From: an uncultured Anaeroplasma sp.
GTDB lineage: Bacteria; Bacillota_I; Bacilli_A; Acholeplasmatales; Anaeroplasmataceae
Reading direction: 5' to 3'
DNA: 19,520 nucleotides
NCBI GenBank assembly: GCA_934216145.1
Contig: CAKQBG010000042.1
Location: 1 to 19,520 of the forward strand
Below are positions 1-6,307 of the stretch, piece after piece (position 1 is the stretch's first letter; the number at the start of each line of letters is the position of its first letter). Made by a program: the position numbers and the translations under genes. The notes beneath the pieces are model-generated. The model did not search any database. It saw nothing but the letters and a program-made list of their open reading frames with translations, and was not told the DNA's origin.

Positions 1-1
1 T

Positions 2-208
2 CAAAAAAAAGGGAATGTGGATAACTTTTTAACCAACATCCCCAAACCAGCTACCTATTTACGAGTGAACTGTAACGAATTGATTGAACGACAAAAACAG
101 GAGATTGAGCTTTTAAAAGCTAAGGTGGAATATCTATTCCTCCTCAAAAAGGCCCAGAGGGAGGCCAATTGGAAGGCAAAGTCAAAGAAAAAGAAATCTT
201 CAAAATAA
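2..208 (+). CDS. IS3-family transposase OrfA, C-terminal part (5' partial)
   Basis: The frame is open from the window edge, so the N-terminal helix-turn-helix of OrfA lies upstream and only about 68 codons are visible. The GTG at 17 is probably internal, because the frame continues upstream without a stop and has no ribosome site there. The visible part holds an amphipathic segment (NELIERQKQEIELLKAKVEY) that fits the leucine-zipper region joining OrfA subunits in IS150-type elements, followed by a very basic tail. It overlaps orfB by 40 bases, with orfB in the -1 frame. A G-AAA-AAG heptamer at 187-193 lies in the overlap and could allow -1 slippage to an OrfAB fusion. The family is clear from the orfB partner rather than from this piece alone. 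Confidence 0.7.
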   Translation, partial: QKKGNVDNFLTNIPKPATYLRVNCNELIERQKQEIELLKAKVEYLFLLKKAQREANWKAKSKKKKSSK

Positions 209-1155
209 TTTATACAATGGTTCAAAAGCATAAAAATAAATTAAATATACGTTGGCTATGTAGTACAGCTGGAGTTTCAAGATCAGGATATTATAGTTAC
301 GTAAAGAAATTAACGAGTAAGGCCTATCTTCTACGCGAAGAAAAAGACCAAGCGGATTTTGAATTGATTCTTAAAGCTTATAACTTTAAGAATCGTAAAA
401 AGGGCTCTAGATCAATTAAAATGACGTTAGAACGTCAATTTAATATAATTATGAATCTAAAGAAAATACGACGTTTAATGAAGAAATTTGGGCTTATATG
501 CCCAATTAGGAAAGCAAATCCATATAGACGTATGCAGAAGGCAATAGCAACAAATAATTATCATGATAACATTCTTAATAGAGAGTTTTATGAAGCAACT
601 CCAGGTGAACATTTATTAACTGATATAACATATATTTATTATGGACCTAATAAGACTAAGGCTTACCTATCTACAATTAAAGATGCAGCAACTAGAGAAA
701 TCTTAGCATATAAAGTATCAAAGAATTTATATATAGACTTCGTATTAGATACTGTAAATCAATTGATTCAAGAACATGGTGATCTTCTAACAAGCAAAAC
801 ATTAATTCATTCTGATCAAGGCTGTCATTATACTTCAATAGCTTATCAAAAACTCCTTAAAAACTTAGATATAATTCAATCTATGTCAAGAAGGGGAAAT
901 TGTTGGGATAACGCTCCACAAGAGTCCTTCTTTGGACATATGAAAGATGAACTTAAAATTAAAGACTGTATGGACTTTGATGAATGCAAATTAGAAATTG
1001 ATGATTATATGGATTACTACAACAATTACAGATATCAATGGGATTTAAATAAACGAACTCCAGTTGAATATAGAATATATCTATTAGGAGGAGGTATACA
1101 ACTTCTACATAAAAAAGAAACTAATTGTCAATCTATACAATTAGCTTCCAATTAA
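169..1155 (+). CDS. IS3-family transposase OrfB (DDE integrase core)
   Basis: This protein catalyses strand cleavage and joining for the insertion sequence. It has 328 residues from a TTG start preceded by AGGGAGG at 158-164. An internal ATG at 217 (MVQKHKNKLN) matches where OrfB homologues usually begin, so the first 16 residues may only be read in a frameshifted OrfAB product. An N-terminal HTH_21-like segment (AGVSRSGYYSYVKK, about 34-47) precedes the rve core. The catalytic triad is visible as D152 (LLTDITYIY), D216 (LIHSDQGCHYT) and E252 (NAPQESFFGHMKDE), giving the D-35-E spacing typical of IS3. The C-terminal YNNYRYQW..NKRTPVEYR block is also characteristic. The frame is intact and no catalytic residue is missing. 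Confidence 0.93.
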   Translation: MEGKVKEKEIFKIIYTMVQKHKNKLNIRWLCSTAGVSRSGYYSYVKKLTSKAYLLREEKDQADFELILKAYNFKNRKKGSRSIKMTLERQFNIIMNLKKIRRLMKKFGLICPIRKANPYRRMQKAIATNNYHDNILNREFYEATPGEHLLTDITYIYYGPNKTKAYLSTIKDAATREILAYKVSKNLYIDFVLDTVNQLIQEHGDLLTSKTLIHSDQGCHYTSIAYQKLLKNLDIIQSMSRRGNCWDNAPQESFFGHMKDELKIKDCMDFDECKLEIDDYMDYYNNYRYQWDLNKRTPVEYRIYLLGGGIQLLHKKETNCQSIQLASN

Positions 1156-1220
1156 ATATTCAGTTTTTCATTTCCTAGGGAATGATAATAAATACACAAA
1201 TAATTACACCTTTTTTATAA

Positions 1221-1241
1221 GTGTCCTTGACATTGGGTACA
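1221..1241 (+). repeat. Putative right terminal inverted repeat of the IS3 element
   Basis: GTGTCCTTGACATTGGGTACA lies 66 bases after the orfB stop. Read on the other strand it begins TGTACCC..., matching the TG...CA ends and the TGTCC-type core of IS3-family termini. The left copy is outside the window, so the pairing cannot be confirmed here. Confidence 0.55.
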
Positions 1242-1264
1242 TATTATTTAAAATCTGGAAAGAA

Positions 1265-1295
1265 ACCCCTTTTTTAGCATGAATAAAAAAGGGGT
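1265..1295. repeat. 12-bp perfect inverted repeat (hairpin)
   Basis: ACCCCTTTTTTA at 1265-1276 pairs with TAAAAAAGGGGT at 1284-1295 around a 7-base loop. A related but imperfect sequence (ATTACACCTTTTTTATA) occurs at 1203-1219 just inside the IS end, resembling the reverse complement of 1284-1300. There is no T-run after the stem on either strand outside the stem itself, so an intrinsic terminator is possible but not typical. It sits directly outside the IS3 right end. Confidence 0.5.
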
Positions 1296-1325
1296 GTAAT
1301 ACAAAAAAACAATTATACATTTACC

Positions 1326-1353
1326 TTGAAATGTAAAAAAATTATGATATAAT
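1326..1353 (+). promoter_or_regulatory. Sigma-A promoter with no clear gene
   Basis: TTGAAA at 1326-1331 and TATAAT at 1348-1353 are separated by 16 bases. This is a near-consensus housekeeping promoter. It points into 1372-1560, a short unrecognised frame without a ribosome site, so it may be the relic promoter of a destroyed gene or drive an untranslated RNA. Confidence 0.55.
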
Positions 1354-1371
1354 TAAAATATAATTAATTTA

Positions 1372-1560
1372 TTGAAAGTTAGAGGCGGCAATGTTTTCAA
1401 AATTGAAGCAAAAGCAGGAATAAAAAAATTCTTTAACGCTGCTGCTGGATTTGGGAGCGGTAATGCATTTACGTTAGAATATGATTTTAATCGTAGTCAT
1501 CTTAAACCATATGCAAATTATTCAAAAAAACAACTCATTATTATGAATTTATTACTGTAA
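1372..1560 (+). CDS. Short unrecognised frame, possibly a gene remnant
   Basis: This frame has 62 codons from a TTG start, just downstream of the promoter at 1326-1353. There is no ribosome-binding site before the TTG, which argues that it is a fragment rather than a translated gene. The sequence is less AT-biased than its surroundings at the start (RGGNVFKIEAKAGIKKFF) and has a plausible protein-like composition until residue 54 or so. I recognise no family. It could be the C-terminal remnant of a gene cut by mobile-element activity. Confidence 0.25.
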   Translation: MKVRGGNVFKIEAKAGIKKFFNAAAGFGSGNAFTLEYDFNRSHLKPYANYSKKQLIIMNLLL

Positions 1561-1989
1561 TCTTTAAATTCCAGTATTTAGAATCTTGGTTTTGGTTTAA
1601 TAACAATTACAATTGGTTTGATTATTTACATTATACTTGTCTAACAAATTCAATTATTTTAGATACTTATTCTTTAGTAGAAGCATAGTTTTATTTTTAA
1701 AAAAGCATTTGGTAAAAATGTTAAGTAAAAAATGATTTTTTTACCAACACCAAAAAGCTTACCATCAGTAAGCAAAAAAGACATATTATAGAGATGATTC
1801 ATACTCTTGATTATTCAAGATATATATTTAGATTGGAAAATAAATGTCATAAGATGCAAGTGTCATTAAATAAGATTAATCCTTATAATACAAGCCTAAT
1901 AGGATATGAAAAATATTAAATAGATTATAAGTTAGTTTTATGTATACCCCAAATAGTAAGGCTTTATTAATTGGAGAATAGAATGAAAT

Positions 1990-2275
1990 TATAATCTATA
2001 AAAGACTAACCGTAAGGGCTGAAGTATATGAATTCTATAGTTTTCTATACTTTATTTTATGGCTTAAGATTTTTAGTGTGACCGCTTCTAACATAGTCTG
2101 CAAGAGAATATGAATCTTCTTGATCACTCTTATCAGGGTTACTTAATACTTTAGCATAATTAGTTGTGGTAACAGGATTTACCACAAAACTTCAGTTTCA
2201 TACTTGATTAGGGATTCTGAATAAGAAAGATAATTAGCAATATGAAGAGAAAATATAATTGTCCACAGTGTTATT
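1990..2275 (-). pseudogene. Decayed IS110-family transposase fragment
   Basis: Reading the minus strand, three pieces in different frames line up in order with an IS110/DEDD transposase. The first, at about 2188-2272, ends SLHIANYLSYSESLIKYE and resembles the segment after the conserved Glu. The second, at about 2060-2184, contains NPVTTTNYAKVLSNPDKSDQ then DSYSLADYVRSGHTKNLKP, like the 'K.D..DA..IADY.R.G' block holding the third and fourth acidic residues. The third, at about 1990-2033, reads HILQPLRLVFYRL, like the 'LQRLTR.R' helix. The pieces are separated by frameshifts and stops, so the gene is dead. Weaker similarity may extend down to about 1740. Family assignment rests on remembered motif order, not on an alignment. 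Confidence 0.55.
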
Positions 2276-2414
2276 AAAAATATATTAACATATATTCAAT
2301 AATAATTGAATATTAAATAGATGTTTATGTATTAACATCATTAAATAATTAATACAAATATATTATACGAGGAGATTATATAATCTTAAGTACAATGATT
2401 ATATTATAAAAAAA

Positions 2415-3272
2415 ATGAAAAAGATATTTTATACTTTATTTTTATTACTATGTACAATATTTATTACATCATGTAACAATGTTAGAATAATTAATGCTGA
2501 AAATTGTTTTGATTATTTTATATATTTTATAGGAAAAGGACAAACTGTTTATGTTGAAAATAATTCTATTAAATACAATACTGAATTCAATAATTATTTA
2601 TCTGATACAAGCAATAAAAATTATTATATTAAAGCTGTAATATCTAATTCTCAAAATGAAATTGACGATAATATTTTAAAAATTGTTGGTGATTATAATC
2701 ATAAATTATCAATTACTTGCTTAAAGCCATTTGAGGAAAGCATTAAGATAGATAAAATTATATTCATTATAAATGATGTTCAAGTTGATATAAAATATAA
2801 TATCGAATTAATATATAATACTAGTTATGAATCTTTACCACCATATCCTAGAAGCTATTCAAATAATACTAATTTAGGGATTACTATGTCAAACTATAGT
2901 GATTTAGTTGTTGATAGAAAAAACAAATATTTTTATATAAAATTCAATCCTTCACTTTTGAAAATTGAGCGTGAAAATAATTATACTATAAATGGAGTTG
3001 AATTTAATAATTCTATGATAGAAATATTAAATGTTACATATGCGATAATTCCAAATAATACTGATATATATGATTTTTTTACTTATGAATATAAAGATTT
3101 TTCAGAAAAAGTAGATATATTAGATTACACAAATGGAATAATTTTAAAAATTGATTTTAATATTTCTAATGAAAATATTCAATCTATTGGATGTGACTTG
3201 AATTTTGATATTAGTTTTAATGGAGATGATTTTTGTATTCCATATAATGTTTACTATACGTCAAGTTTTTAG
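2415..3272 (+). CDS. Predicted lipoprotein of unknown function
   Basis: This is a 285-residue protein with a lipoprotein signal peptide: MKK, a hydrophobic stretch (residues 4-17) and the lipobox I-T-S-C with Cys20 as the acylation site. It should be exported and anchored to the outer face of the membrane. The mature part is rich in Asn, Ile, Tyr and Asp with short beta-like stretches and no motif I recognise. The start is odd. The best ribosome site (CGAGGAG, about 2368-2374) lies some 40 bases before the ATG, and only A-rich sequence directly precedes it. The frame is open through that gap but offers no canonical start, so either an upstream non-standard start or leaderless/weak initiation is possible. 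It is flanked by mobile-element debris, which suggests an accessory gene. Confidence 0.65.
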   Translation: MKKIFYTLFLLLCTIFITSCNNVRIINAENCFDYFIYFIGKGQTVYVENNSIKYNTEFNNYLSDTSNKNYYIKAVISNSQNEIDDNILKIVGDYNHKLSITCLKPFEESIKIDKIIFIINDVQVDIKYNIELIYNTSYESLPPYPRSYSNNTNLGITMSNYSDLVVDRKNKYFYIKFNPSLLKIERENNYTINGVEFNNSMIEILNVTYAIIPNNTDIYDFFTYEYKDFSEKVDILDYTNGIILKIDFNISNENIQSIGCDLNFDISFNGDDFCIPYNVYYTSSF

Positions 3273-3297
3273 AAAGGAACTAATCAATAAGGCCCTG

Positions 3298-3363
3298 TTT
3301 CAAATTAGGGGGATAGGCCTCTTCAAATTTAGGGGGAACTTATGGCTCTTTAAAATGGAGGGG
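3298..3363 (+). repeat. Three imperfect direct repeats, about 25-bp period (IS21-like end?)
   Basis: TTTCAAATTAGGGGG (3298-3312), TTCAAATTTAGGGGG (3322-3336) and TTTAAAATGGAGGGG (3349-3363) recur about every 25 bases. Multiple short internal repeats of a GGTTCAaattt-AGGGGG kind near each terminus are a known feature of IS21-family elements. No istA/istB genes are present, so this would be a solo end or scar. The assignment is inference. Confidence 0.45.
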
Positions 3364-3409
3364 TTGTATGGGAGAACGAAACTATAAAATTAATAGGTTG
3401 TAATACAAC

Positions 3410-3451
3410 AAAGGCTATTAGAATTGTGATAGGTTCTAATAGCCTTTTTTT
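3410..3451 (+). terminator. Strong intrinsic terminator
   Basis: A perfect 14-bp stem, AAAGGCTATTAGAA (3410-3423) with TTCTAATAGCCTTT (3434-3447), has a 10-base loop and a run of seven T (3445-3451). It would end plus-strand transcripts coming from the lipoprotein gene. Confidence 0.85.
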
Positions 3452-3517
3452 GGCTCTTTCCAAACTGAGGTAGTTTGGTAGGTAGGTAGCTACCTAAGAA
3501 TTTAAAGAAATAAGAAA

Positions 3518-3575
3518 ATAGGAATTAATAATACTTCCAAAAGGAGGTAGTTACTAATTCCTATATTTTTTTAAT
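3518..3575. terminator. Bidirectional hairpin terminator
   Basis: ATAGGAATTA (3518-3527) pairs with TAATTCCTAT (3555-3564), with an inner ACTTCC/GGAGGT helix and an AAAA loop. Plus-strand T-runs follow. On the minus strand the stem is followed by a T-rich tract, so it can also end the LytTR operon that stops at 3730. Confidence 0.65.
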
Positions 3576-3729
3576 TTTTATTTAAATTTTCAACCCATTA
3601 ATTTTATAGATGTATATTCACAACCTCGAATTTTAAATTTGTTATTTTTTTTATTTTGATGTTACTCCTTTAATTTAAAAGTTGCAGTTGCTTCCTTGAT
3701 TTTAGATAACCATTCATTTTCAGTACCTT

Positions 3730-4158
3730 TTAATTATTATTTTTTTGACATAATTTATCATTTAATAGTTTTACCTGTCTTTTAGTCGATAGATAAATAA
3801 TTAACCAAATTAATAAAAATCCACCTATAAAACAAGAACTATATATTATAAATACAATAATATTAAATGGAATCCAACCATTTAATAAATATCCTATAGT
3901 ATAAACTGAATATAAGCTTATAAGCTGTAAAAATAAAGCTTTAACCTTACTTATATTTTCTGTTTGAGGAAATACACTAGATCCTGCATGAACAAATGCG
4001 ATAATGTAGGTTGTTATTATACCTGAAAATACTTGAATACCTGTAATTTTATAATTTCCTATTAATTCTATTATTAAGCATATAATTCCATATATTATAG
4101 GACCAAATCCTGAAAATATTAATCCTCTTAATAAATAATCTTTTATATATTTATTCAT
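3730..4158 (-). CDS. DUF3021 membrane protein, partner of LytTR regulator
   Basis: This is a 142-residue protein with four predicted membrane segments (about 12-33, 41-59, 72-92 and 98-124) and a basic cytoplasmic tail. Size, topology and position directly after a small LytTR protein match the DUF3021 family. In this arrangement the membrane protein is thought to hold the cognate LytTR regulator in check. Its ATG follows the LytTR stop with one base between (TAA-T-ATG), so the pair is translationally linked. It is the last gene of the four-gene minus-strand operon. The family call rests on topology and context more than on a sequence signature. Confidence 0.75.
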   Translation of the reverse strand: MNKYIKDYLLRGLIFSGFGPIIYGIICLIIELIGNYKITGIQVFSGIITTYIIAFVHAGSSVFPQTENISKVKALFLQLISLYSVYTIGYLLNGWIPFNIIVFIIYSSCFIGGFLLIWLIIYLSTKRQVKLLNDKLCQKNNN

Positions 4159-4159
4159 A

Positions 4160-4588
4160 TTATAATCCTAGCCTTTCTTTAACATTCTTTAATTCTCTTC
4201 TTGAGATATAATCATAATAATTATTTTTAAATGTAACAAGAATAGCGCCACCTATAGATGATTTAAAGCTTTTAATTTGCTTTATATTAGCTATACAGGA
4301 TTGATTTATTTTAATATAGTTATTTCCTAATAAATCTACTAATTGATATAGCTTTTCTTTAACCTGATACCTTTTATCATTTATTAATGCGTAAACCTTA
4401 TTATTTTCTGATATAAAGCAATTAACTATATTTAAATCTAATATTATAGTTTCTCTATTATTAATACCTATTATATTTTTATTATCACTTGTAAGTCTTT
4501 CTATTTCTAAAACTATATTATTTCTTTCATGAGCGTATATTAATACCTCTTCCTCATGATTCTTATCAATAAAGGTACTACATTTCAT
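4160..4588 (-). CDS. LytTR-domain DNA-binding regulator
   Basis: This 142-residue protein has a C-terminal LytTR DNA-binding domain (about residues 38-140). A characteristic block (NNYIKINQSCIANIKQIKSF) and the closing Y-I-S-R-R-E-L-K-N-V-K-E-R-L helix are visible. No receiver domain precedes it, only about 35 residues, so it belongs to the short LytTR regulators controlled by a membrane partner (here the DUF3021 protein) rather than by phosphorylation. AGAAGGGA before the ATG is the ribosome site. The likely target is its own operon, because two identical 12-bp elements 21 bp apart lie just upstream of the ABC ATPase gene (6174-6206). Confidence 0.88.
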   Translation of the reverse strand: MKCSTFIDKNHEEEVLIYAHERNNIVLEIERLTSDNKNIIGINNRETIILDLNIVNCFISENNKVYALINDKRYQVKEKLYQLVDLLGNNYIKINQSCIANIKQIKSFKSSIGGAILVTFKNNYYDYISRRELKNVKERLGL

Positions 4589-4605
4589 AAATACTCCCTT
4601 CTATA

Positions 4606-5409
4606 TTAATTATCTGATTTCATCATTTTTTTAAAAATAAATATAGATGATATAATTAATACTAATAAATAAATTCCTATAACAATTATATATTTTATTG
4701 CTGAAGGATTAAAGGAATAAATAATTGGATTTAAATAATCTTCTTGATTAATAGGAGTATGATAGGCTTTTGTAATAATTCTTCCTAAATAGACAGAAGA
4801 ATAGAAGGGAAAATAGCCTGATATAGATTCTAGTTTCTTCATTGAGTCTAATGGCATCCATGCCCCACCTAATACACCTGATATTGATATGAATATTGAT
4901 GTTATAGCTGGAGCTGATTTATCACTTAGGGTGATTCCAATAATGATTCCTAATAATATATTTATAGCTAATAGTGGTAGCATTTCTAATGATAGACAAA
5001 TAGATGATAGTACTGACATATAGGCTTCTTTAGTAATAGCTGCTATTATATATCCAGTTAGAATACATATTATTTCTTGAATTATTCCTATAATTAAATA
5101 AGGAATAAAATAACCAATAATAAAGCTTTTAGCTTTTAAAGGAGAAGTAAATAATCTTTTTAAAAAGGCTTGTGATTTATCTTTAGAAATTAATAAAGCT
5201 ACCATTAATGTAATAAATGAGAAGGAAAACATTATTATACCTGGAATTAAGCTATTTAATTCAAATAAAGGCATATAGGTAATAATATTATTTTTTATTA
5301 TTACGAATAATATAAGCATTACTATTGGGAATAAAAATGAGAATATATATAATAAAGGATTTCTTATTAATTCTAATAAATTTCTTTTAGTAAATACTAA
5401 TGTTTTCAT
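4606..5409 (-). CDS. ABC-2 type transporter permease
   Basis: This 267-residue integral membrane protein has six predicted segments (about 21-39, 52-74, 98-122, 134-160, 167-188 and 236-260). The conserved ABC-2 motif G-G-A-W-M-P-L-D-S-M (181-190) lies before the last loop. As a half-size ABC-2 permease it would form an exporter with the ATPase encoded immediately upstream. Their frames overlap as ATGA, and GGTGGTGA is the ribosome site. Substrate cannot be told from sequence. Related LytTR-linked exporters often move drugs, peptides or bacteriocin-like compounds, so a protective efflux role is a reasonable inference only. Confidence 0.88.
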   Translation of the reverse strand: MKTLVFTKRNLLELIRNPLLYIFSFLFPIVMLILFVIIKNNIITYMPLFELNSLIPGIIMFSFSFITLMVALLISKDKSQAFLKRLFTSPLKAKSFIIGYFIPYLIIGIIQEIICILTGYIIAAITKEAYMSVLSSICLSLEMLPLLAINILLGIIIGITLSDKSAPAITSIFISISGVLGGAWMPLDSMKKLESISGYFPFYSSVYLGRIITKAYHTPINQEDYLNPIIYSFNPSAIKYIIVIGIYLLVLIISSIFIFKKMMKSDN

Positions 5410-6122
5410 TTTAAATCACCACCTATTATTTTAATAAAGGCATCTTCAAAGCTTTTTTCATTTGAATTATTAATAATATCATTAATACTACCAACCTTTA
5501 AGATATTACCATCCTTTAATATAGCTACTCTATCACATAGCTCTTCAATTTCCTCTAAATAGTGAGATGTCAATATAATTGTTATTTTATTTTTTAATTC
5601 CTTTATTATTTTCCAAAGCTCTCTTCTAGAAATAACATCAAGACCTAGTGTTGGTTCATCTAGGAATAATATTTTAGGCTTAGATATTAAGCTAATAGCG
5701 ATTGAAAGTCTTCTTTGATATCCTCCAGATAGTGTTTTGGCTTGTTTATTAATAACATTATTTAATGATAATCTATTAATAATTTCTAATAGATATTCTT
5801 TATCATTTTGATTATATATTCCTTGAAAGAATTTAAGATTTTCTATTACAGTTAGATTTAACGCTATAGCTGTTTCTTGAGGAGATATATCTATTATTTC
5901 TTTAATATTATCAATATGATCTAAATCATAATCATAAATATAAGCATTGCCACTAGTTCTATTTATTAATCCTGATAATATTTTAATTAATGTTGTTTTA
6001 CCTGCTCCATTAATACCTAATAATCCAAATAGCTCATTTTCATGAATTGATAATGATATATTATTTAATGCTAAAGCTGATTTATATTTTTTAGTTAAAT
6101 TTTTTATTTTTATAACTTCCAT
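5406..6122 (-). CDS. ABC transporter ATP-binding protein
   Basis: This 238-residue ATPase energises the adjacent ABC-2 permease. It shows Walker A GINGAGKTT (36-44), Q-loop Gln82, the signature LSGGYQRRLS (131-140), Walker B ILFLDEP (151-157), the D-loop GLD and switch His187. I chose the ATG at 6122. A GTG three codons earlier (6131) lies inside the GGTGA ribosome site and is probably not used. The gene ends in TGA overlapping the permease ATG. It is first in the LytTR operon and divergent from fruK. A TATAAT on the minus strand at 6139-6144 is a possible -10 but would leave only a very short leader. Confidence 0.93.
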   Translation of the reverse strand: MEVIKIKNLTKKYKSALALNNISLSIHENELFGLLGINGAGKTTLIKILSGLINRTSGNAYIYDYDLDHIDNIKEIIDISPQETAIALNLTVIENLKFFQGIYNQNDKEYLLEIINRLSLNNVINKQAKTLSGGYQRRLSIAISLISKPKILFLDEPTLGLDVISRRELWKIIKELKNKITIILTSHYLEEIEELCDRVAILKDGNILKVGSINDIINNSNEKSFEDAFIKIIGGDLK

Positions 6123-6173
6123 TTTTATCACCGCTTACATTATATTTATTTAAAATATAAAATATATAAAAGT

Positions 6174-6206
6174 AATGTATTCGGTATTAATTAGAATGTA
6201 TTCGGT
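6174..6206 (-). promoter_or_regulatory. Paired 12-bp direct repeat, probable LytTR operator
   Basis: AATGTATTCGGT occurs at 6174-6185 and again, identically, at 6195-6206. On the minus strand this is ACCGAATACATT twice, 21 bp start to start, i.e. two helical turns. LytTR proteins bind two roughly 9-bp direct repeats with about 12 bp between, often with an ACCGTT-like core. The site is 50-85 bases before the ABC ATPase start. A partial third copy (AGAATGTA) lies at 6276-6283. Confidence 0.6.
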
Positions 6207-6307
6207 GAAATATTATATTTTTATATAGCTTTTAAACTATTGAATATTAATTATTTTTGTAATAGACTTATTATTAGAATGTACTAATTATATTTAGGGG
6301 TGAAAAT

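Larger units (their letters stand above)
1..1241 (+). mobile_element. IS3-family (IS150-like) insertion sequence, left end outside window
   Basis: This is an IS3-family element with the usual two overlapping frames: the end of orfA (to 208) and a full orfB carrying the DDE catalytic core. The probable right inverted repeat is GTGTCCTTGACATTGGGTACA at 1221-1241, ending in the CA expected of IS3-family termini. The left terminus and any target-site duplication cannot be seen because the element runs off the window start. Both frames are open, with no internal stop or frameshift in orfB, so the element may be active or recently inserted. Family assignment is strong from orfB; the exact right boundary is inferred from the terminal motif. 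Confidence 0.8.
1242..2414. other. Gene-poor stretch between the IS3 element and the lipoprotein gene
   Basis: About 1.17 kb holds no convincing intact gene. From left to right I see a 12-bp inverted repeat at 1265-1295, a good sigma-A promoter at 1326-1353, and an open frame 1372-1560 of 62 codons starting with TTG. That frame (KVRGGNVFKIEAKAG at its start) lacks a ribosome site and is not recognised. A 41-codon frame lies at 1794-1919, also unrecognised. Next is a decayed IS110-type transposase on the minus strand (recognisable at about 1990-2275), then a 9-bp inverted repeat at 2292-2313 (ATATTCAAT, 4-base spacer, ATTGAATAT). Overall it looks like an accumulation site for decayed mobile DNA. 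Confidence 0.6.
3273..3729. other. Intergenic stretch with IS-end-like repeats, two terminators and a coding remnant
   Basis: These 457 bases lie between the lipoprotein gene and the LytTR operon and carry no intact gene. They hold a three-copy repeat cluster (3298-3363), a strong terminator (3410-3451), a 14-bp perfect palindrome TAGGTAGCTACCTA (3483-3496) and a second, bidirectional hairpin (3518-3564). On the minus strand at 3662-3733 there is a 23-codon open remnant (LKGTENEWLSKIKEATATF, then KLKE and a stop), bounded upstream by another stop. It looks like the C-terminus of a lost gene. Confidence 0.6.

Noticed and set aside
1794..1919. 41-codon plus-strand frame starting MIHTLDYSRY
   Set aside because: No ribosome site, overlaps the area of the minus-strand IS110 fossil, and no recognisable family.
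3205..3387. 60-codon plus-strand frame overlapping the lipoprotein gene end
   Set aside because: It lies mostly inside the lipoprotein gene in another frame and then reads through the repeat cluster; there is no ribosome site and the composition is not protein-like.
3662..3733. Short minus-strand frame after the DUF3021 gene as a separate gene
   Set aside because: Only 23 codons bounded by stops, with no start codon or ribosome site; treated as a coding remnant in the intergenic entry.
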